The translations under genes were made by a program, and so were the position numbers. DNA of 7,139 nt from an uncultured Methanobrevibacter sp. (GTDB taxonomy: Archaea; Methanobacteriota; Methanobacteria; Methanobacteriales; Methanobacteriaceae): NCBI GenBank assembly GCA_904501935.1, contig CAJGDA010000077.1:1-7139 (forward strand), given 5' to 3'. Shown here in pieces: positions 5,512 through 7,139 of the stretch. Within the stretch, counting starts at the first letter, position 1. Every line of letters begins with the position of its first letter. Under the pieces are notes generated by a model. That model was not told where the DNA came from and did no database searches. It saw only the letters and a list, made by a program, of their open reading frames with translations.

Positions 5512-6075
5512 ATGAAAGAAATAGAAAAACTAAAGGCAGGCATGGAATATTATTACGGCGATGAGGAAGTTTATGCTCTTAAAAAGAATGCCCTTAGAAA
5601 TTGTGACATATACAATTCAATTGATGGAACTGACAGACAAAAACAACATGACTTTTTAAAAAAAATGCTTGGAAGTGTCGGAGACAACATTTGGATTGGT
5701 AAGGGATTCAGTTGCGATAATGGAAAAAACATTTTTATTGGGGATTACTTGAATTGCAATGTCAATGTTACAATACTGGACACTAAAGAAGTTCATATCG
5801 GAAATCATGTAATGATTGGACCACATACATTAATTACAACTGTTGGACACCCCATATCACCAAAAGGCAGGCGTGATGAGTTAGCGCAAGCCAGTGAAAT
5901 ACACATTGGAGATGATGTATGGATTGGAGGAAATGTGACCATACTTCCAGGAGTTACTATTGGAAGCAATGTTGTTGTAGGTGCCGGAGCAGTTGTTAAC
6001 CGGGACATACCAGATAATAGTTTAGCTGTTGGAGTTCCAGCCAAAGTCATTAAAGAAATTGAAAATGATTTATAG
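5512..6075 (+). CDS. Maltose/galactoside O-acetyltransferase-like hexapeptide acetyltransferase
   Basis: A 187-aa cytosolic enzyme of the LacA/Maa type, transferring acetyl from acetyl-CoA to a hydroxyl of a sugar. Residues 1-56 are the family's helical N-terminal domain (AGMEYYYGDEEV, ALRNCDIYNS). From about 57 to 180 left-handed beta-helix repeats follow (WIGKGF, IFIGDYL, VHIGNHVMIGP, IHIGDDVWIGGNVTILPGVTIGSNVVVGAGAVV), ending in GVPAKVIKEI. His113 in TVGHPISPKGRR corresponds to the catalytic histidine of LacA (His115), and the loop around it is family-typical. The true acceptor could be a sugar, a nucleotide sugar or a nodulation-type oligosaccharide, and cannot be told from sequence. The start at 5512 restores the conserved N-terminus but has no SD; a leaderless mRNA is likely. 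It is not related in function to cysE despite the shared fold. Confidence 0.88.
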   Translation: MKEIEKLKAGMEYYYGDEEVYALKKNALRNCDIYNSIDGTDRQKQHDFLKKMLGSVGDNIWIGKGFSCDNGKNIFIGDYLNCNVNVTILDTKEVHIGNHVMIGPHTLITTVGHPISPKGRRDELAQASEIHIGDDVWIGGNVTILPGVTIGSNVVVGAGAVVNRDIPDNSLAVGVPAKVIKEIENDL

Positions 6076-6116
6076 TAAGATAATAACAAATTATATATTA
6101 CTTAGGTGGTGTTAAC

Positions 6117-7139
6117 ATGGATGCCGTTACCAAAGAAAAATTGAAATTAGCACTGAGATTCAGAAAAGAAAACAAAATTGATGAAGCAGAAGAAATCTAC
6201 AGAGAATTCTGGGAAAAGAATCCGGACGATTTCAGCGAATTTGATAAAACCACTTTTAGTTGGGTTTTATACAACAAATATGTCAAAAATAATGAGAACC
6301 TTGAAGAGGTTCTTGATGCTGCAGAGTTAATTACAGAAGTTAAAAAACAGCAGAATCAATCAAAAGACAGCAAATATCCATGTCCATACACATTGACCGT
6401 TTTGAAAGTTCTTGAATTATTGAATAAAAACAATGACTTTGAAGAAGTTGTGATGTGGGCTGAAATAATCAATCCGGATTATTTGAGTGCGAAGGCAAGT
6501 GACTTTAATGGAAGAAAATATCCTTCAAACAAAGAGAAATATTACAGCCAAGTAACCAAAGCCCTTCTGAAGCTTGATGATATCGATACCTGCTATGAAC
6601 TATCAAAAGAAGCGCTTCAATTAGAGGAATTGACTGATGACACTTGGTTTAATTGGAGATTGGCCAAATGCGCTAACGAACTTGGCGAATATGATGAAGC
6701 AATTGACTATCTCAAAAAAATGATTGCCAAAAAACCTGACTGGTATATGAAAGCCGAAATAGCCAACAGTTATTATTTCAAGGGAGACTTTGAAAATTCC
6801 CTTTCTTATGCAATTGATGCCGTTTTGACACCTGCTCCAAGTGACAGCAAAGTAAATGTCTATTCATTGATTGCAGATCTAATTGAAGACGAATACCCTG
6901 AAGAGGCATTGAAACACAGATACTTAGAGTACAGCATCAGACTCAACAAAGGGTGGAAAATTGAAGATAGGCTAACTGAAGAAATAGAAAAGGCTGGCCT
7001 TGATACAGATAATACAGAATACTGGAAAATCGAAAATGAGCTTAAAGGCTTTTGGAATGATTTGAAATACAAAAATCAGGAAATCCAATATGGGATAATC
7101 AGTAAAATTTTGCCTCATGGAAAAGCTGGTTTTATCCAA
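6117..7139 (+). CDS. TPR protein with start of a cold-shock-like domain (partial, cut by window end)
   Basis: The reading frame stays open for 341 codons to the window edge without a stop, so the C-terminus is missing. The start is firm: AGGTGGTG lies about 6 nt before the ATG. The protein is charged, with no signal peptide or membrane segment, and so probably cytosolic. TPR-like helix pairs are visible at about 9-38 (LALRFRKENKIDEAEEIYREF), at 177-208 (WRLAKCANELGEYDEAIDYLKKM) and at 209-240 (IANSYYFKGDFENSLSYAIDAV), with helical, more divergent repeats between. The last residues, QYGIISKILPHGKAGFIQ (324-341), resemble the opening strands and RNP1-like motif of a cold-shock (CSD) OB fold. 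This suggests a TPR scaffold joined to a nucleic-acid-binding domain. Partners and role are unknown. It follows the acetyltransferase gene by 41 bp and could be co-transcribed or use a promoter overlapping that stop codon (TTTATAGTA, 6069-6077). Confidence 0.85.
   Translation, partial: MDAVTKEKLKLALRFRKENKIDEAEEIYREFWEKNPDDFSEFDKTTFSWVLYNKYVKNNENLEEVLDAAELITEVKKQQNQSKDSKYPCPYTLTVLKVLELLNKNNDFEEVVMWAEIINPDYLSAKASDFNGRKYPSNKEKYYSQVTKALLKLDDIDTCYELSKEALQLEELTDDTWFNWRLAKCANELGEYDEAIDYLKKMIAKKPDWYMKAEIANSYYFKGDFENSLSYAIDAVLTPAPSDSKVNVYSLIADLIEDEYPEEALKHRYLEYSIRLNKGWKIEDRLTEEIEKAGLDTDNTEYWKIENELKGFWNDLKYKNQEIQYGIISKILPHGKAGFIQ

Noticed and set aside
5542..6075. Shorter start of the O-acetyltransferase at its internal ATG (residue 11)
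   Set aside because: It would remove the KEIEKLKAGM segment that is conserved in LacA/Maa proteins. The absence of an SD at 5512 is explained by a leaderless mRNA.
5805..6089. Minus-strand frame opposite the O-acetyltransferase gene
   Set aside because: It is a shadow of the hexapeptide-repeat codons, giving a Thr/Pro/Ser-rich translation with no recognisable domain.
6091..6098. TTATATAT before the TPR gene as its TATA box
   Set aside because: It lies only about 22 bp before the ATG, so transcription would start at or after the start codon and lose the clear AGGTGGTG site.
6860..7072. Minus-strand 70-codon frame within the TPR gene
   Set aside because: The plus strand carries a long uninterrupted frame with a good SD and TPR repeats. 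The antisense frame is serine/phenylalanine-rich noise.

Overview
The window looks like chromosomal DNA of an AT-rich methanogenic archaeon, most likely Methanobrevibacter or a close relative in the Methanobacteriales. This is inferred from several things together: A+T-rich intergenic DNA, archaeal promoters (A-rich BRE followed by TTTATAAA or TATATAAA), oligo-T terminators without hairpins, two start codons with no Shine-Dalgarno (SD) sequence, a tRNA gene without encoded CCA, and an archaeal-type HTH regulator. No 16S gene or other decisive marker is present, so the genus is a guess.

Left part (1-2400, minus strand): a compact cysteine block. In transcription order it holds cysK (cysteine synthase), cysE (serine O-acetyltransferase), a 124-aa HTH regulator with two CxxC pairs starting 1 nt after the cysE stop, and tRNA-Cys(GCA). 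CysE acetylates serine, CysK replaces the acetate with sulfide to give cysteine, and the tRNA consumes the cysteine. The regulator is well placed to sense sulfur, cysteine or redox state. In front of cysK lies a strong TATA/BRE followed by an imperfect direct repeat with a palindromic core (GTTATATAAC). A 9-bp piece of it, ATATAACAT, recurs in front of cysE. This looks like an operator for a local cysteine regulon and is the most interesting part of the window.

Middle (2420-5466, minus strand): aroA (EPSP synthase, shikimate pathway) overlaps nth (endonuclease III, base-excision repair) by 8 bp, so the two are probably one transcript. Downstream is a membrane acyltransferase-3 protein with its own very clear promoter and a T-tract terminator.

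Right part (5512-7139, plus strand): divergently from aroA, across only 45 bp, runs a maltose/galactoside-type hexapeptide O-acetyltransferase. It is followed by a TPR protein cut by the window edge, whose last visible residues look like the start of a cold-shock-type OB fold.

There is no CRISPR array, insertion sequence, rRNA or phage gene, and no gene-free stretch longer than about 300 bases.
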